Source: an uncultured Clostridia bacterium (GTDB lineage: Bacteria > Bacillota > Clostridia > TANB77 > CAG-508). From it: 64,000 bases of DNA. The DNA lies in NCBI GenBank assembly GCA_934120645.1, contig CAKOUO010000004.1:44420-108419 (forward strand), in the 5' to 3' direction. A program made the translations under genes and the position numbers. Each line of letters opens with the position of its first letter. Within the stretch, counting starts at the first letter, position 1. The notes below the pieces were generated by a model. The model worked only from the letters and a program-made list of their open reading frames with translations, searched no databases and was not told the DNA's origin. This document shows positions 63,762 through 64,000 of the stretch, in pieces.

Positions 63762-64000
63762 ATGGCAAATTCAACAGTAGTAACAAGCGAAAAAATAAGA
63801 ATAAGATTAAAAGCTTATGACCATGTAGTTTTAGATCAGTCTGCTGAAATGATAGTAGAAACAGCTAAAAAAACAGGAGCAAAAGTTTCAGGTCCTATTC
63901 CATTACCAACACAAAAAGAAGTTGTAACAATCTTACGTTCTCCACACAAATACAAAGATTCAAGAGAACAATTTGAAATGAGAACACATAAAAGAGTTAT
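63762..64000 (+). CDS. rpsJ: 30S ribosomal protein S10, 3' partial
   Basis: First gene of the S10 ribosomal-protein operon, cut by the window end after 79 codons. IRIRLKAYDHVVLDQSAE, TGAKVSGPIPLPT and SPHKYKDSREQFEMRTHKR are S10 sequence. A strong AAGGAGGG site precedes the ATG. The Arg codon in ILRSPHK is CGT, so other CGN codons are in normal use in this highly expressed gene. Confidence 0.97.
   Translation, partial: MANSTVVTSEKIRIRLKAYDHVVLDQSAEMIVETAKKTGAKVSGPIPLPTQKEVVTILRSPHKYKDSREQFEMRTHKRV

Noticed and set aside
1..64000. CRISPR arrays, tRNA genes, rRNA genes, insertion-sequence transposases, phage integrases
   Set aside because: I looked for regularly spaced direct repeats, cloverleaf sequences and transposase motifs and saw none.

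Overview
The window reads as chromosome from a very low-GC, spore-forming Clostridia-type Firmicute, probably an uncultured gut lineage. It is strongly AT-biased (TTA, ATA, GCA and AGA codons dominate) with canonical AGGAGG ribosome sites. Sporulation and germination genes are present (gerAA-AB-AC, yqfC-yqfD, yaaL-bofA, a PdaA-like deacetylase). Other Firmicute hallmarks are a glmS ribozyme, an agr-type peptide quorum-sensing locus, cdaA, a ClpE-type ATPase, Hsp33, comEC, typA and the start of the S10 ribosomal-protein operon.

Layout. 0-4.4 kb: the end of a surface protein and a three-gene ABC importer. 4.4-12.6 kb: rpiB, a TagO/WecA-like enzyme fused to rubredoxin, hslO, ppaC, an SH3-NlpC/P60 hydrolase, comEC and a BofC-like protein. 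12.6-17.2 kb, minus strand: pgsA, clpE, htrA. 17.4-23.4 kb: a pilin-like protein, rnhB, a pyrimidine-nucleoside phosphorylase, a small membrane protein with cdaA, truA, an Asn/Cys-rich protein and a metal exporter. 23.5-28.6 kb: an orphan VirD4/TraG ATPase, yaaL-bofA, and glmS behind its ribozyme. 28.9-29.9 kb: two ORFans, at least one of foreign composition. 30-36 kb: hpt, uvrC, a membrane glycosyltransferase, a methyltransferase and a pseudouridine synthase. 36.3-39.4 kb: agrBD facing agrCA. 39.6-48.5 kb: pdaA, yqfC-yqfD, an unknown protein, ybeY, DUF3048, a YlbF-like protein, a metallopeptidase, secG and rnr. 48.5-52.7 kb: the gerA operon. 52.8-62.3 kb: transglutaminase-like, Asp23-like, plsC, typA, two unknowns, trmR- and trhP-like tRNA-modification genes, and a RelA/SpoT-like protein. 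62.4-64 kb: ldh and the rpsJ leader and start.

Main observation. Four conserved genes (surface protein, ABC permease, comEC twice, RluA-type synthase) are each interrupted by an apparent +1 frameshift. All five breaks lie exactly at an in-frame CGG codon. Skipping its C and reading the next triplet as GGA or GGT (Gly) restores the family sequence every time. A by-eye scan of both strands found about 75 CGG trinucleotides in coding sequence that are out of frame. In-frame CGG occurred only at these five junctions and in the two neighbouring ORFans (29006 and 29851). CGA, CGT, CGC and AGG are used normally. This suggests that CGG is an unassigned or starved codon that triggers +1 frameshifting (C|GGN), which would be a lineage-specific recoding system. 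A systematic data artefact is the main alternative.

Other points of interest: the rubredoxin fusion; paired palindromic elements between convergent genes whose outer arms covary; the orphan VirD4 ATPase; an AgrD with an unusually long cysteine-to-HQP segment; an unknown protein where phoH is often found; and a structured leader ahead of rpsJ.
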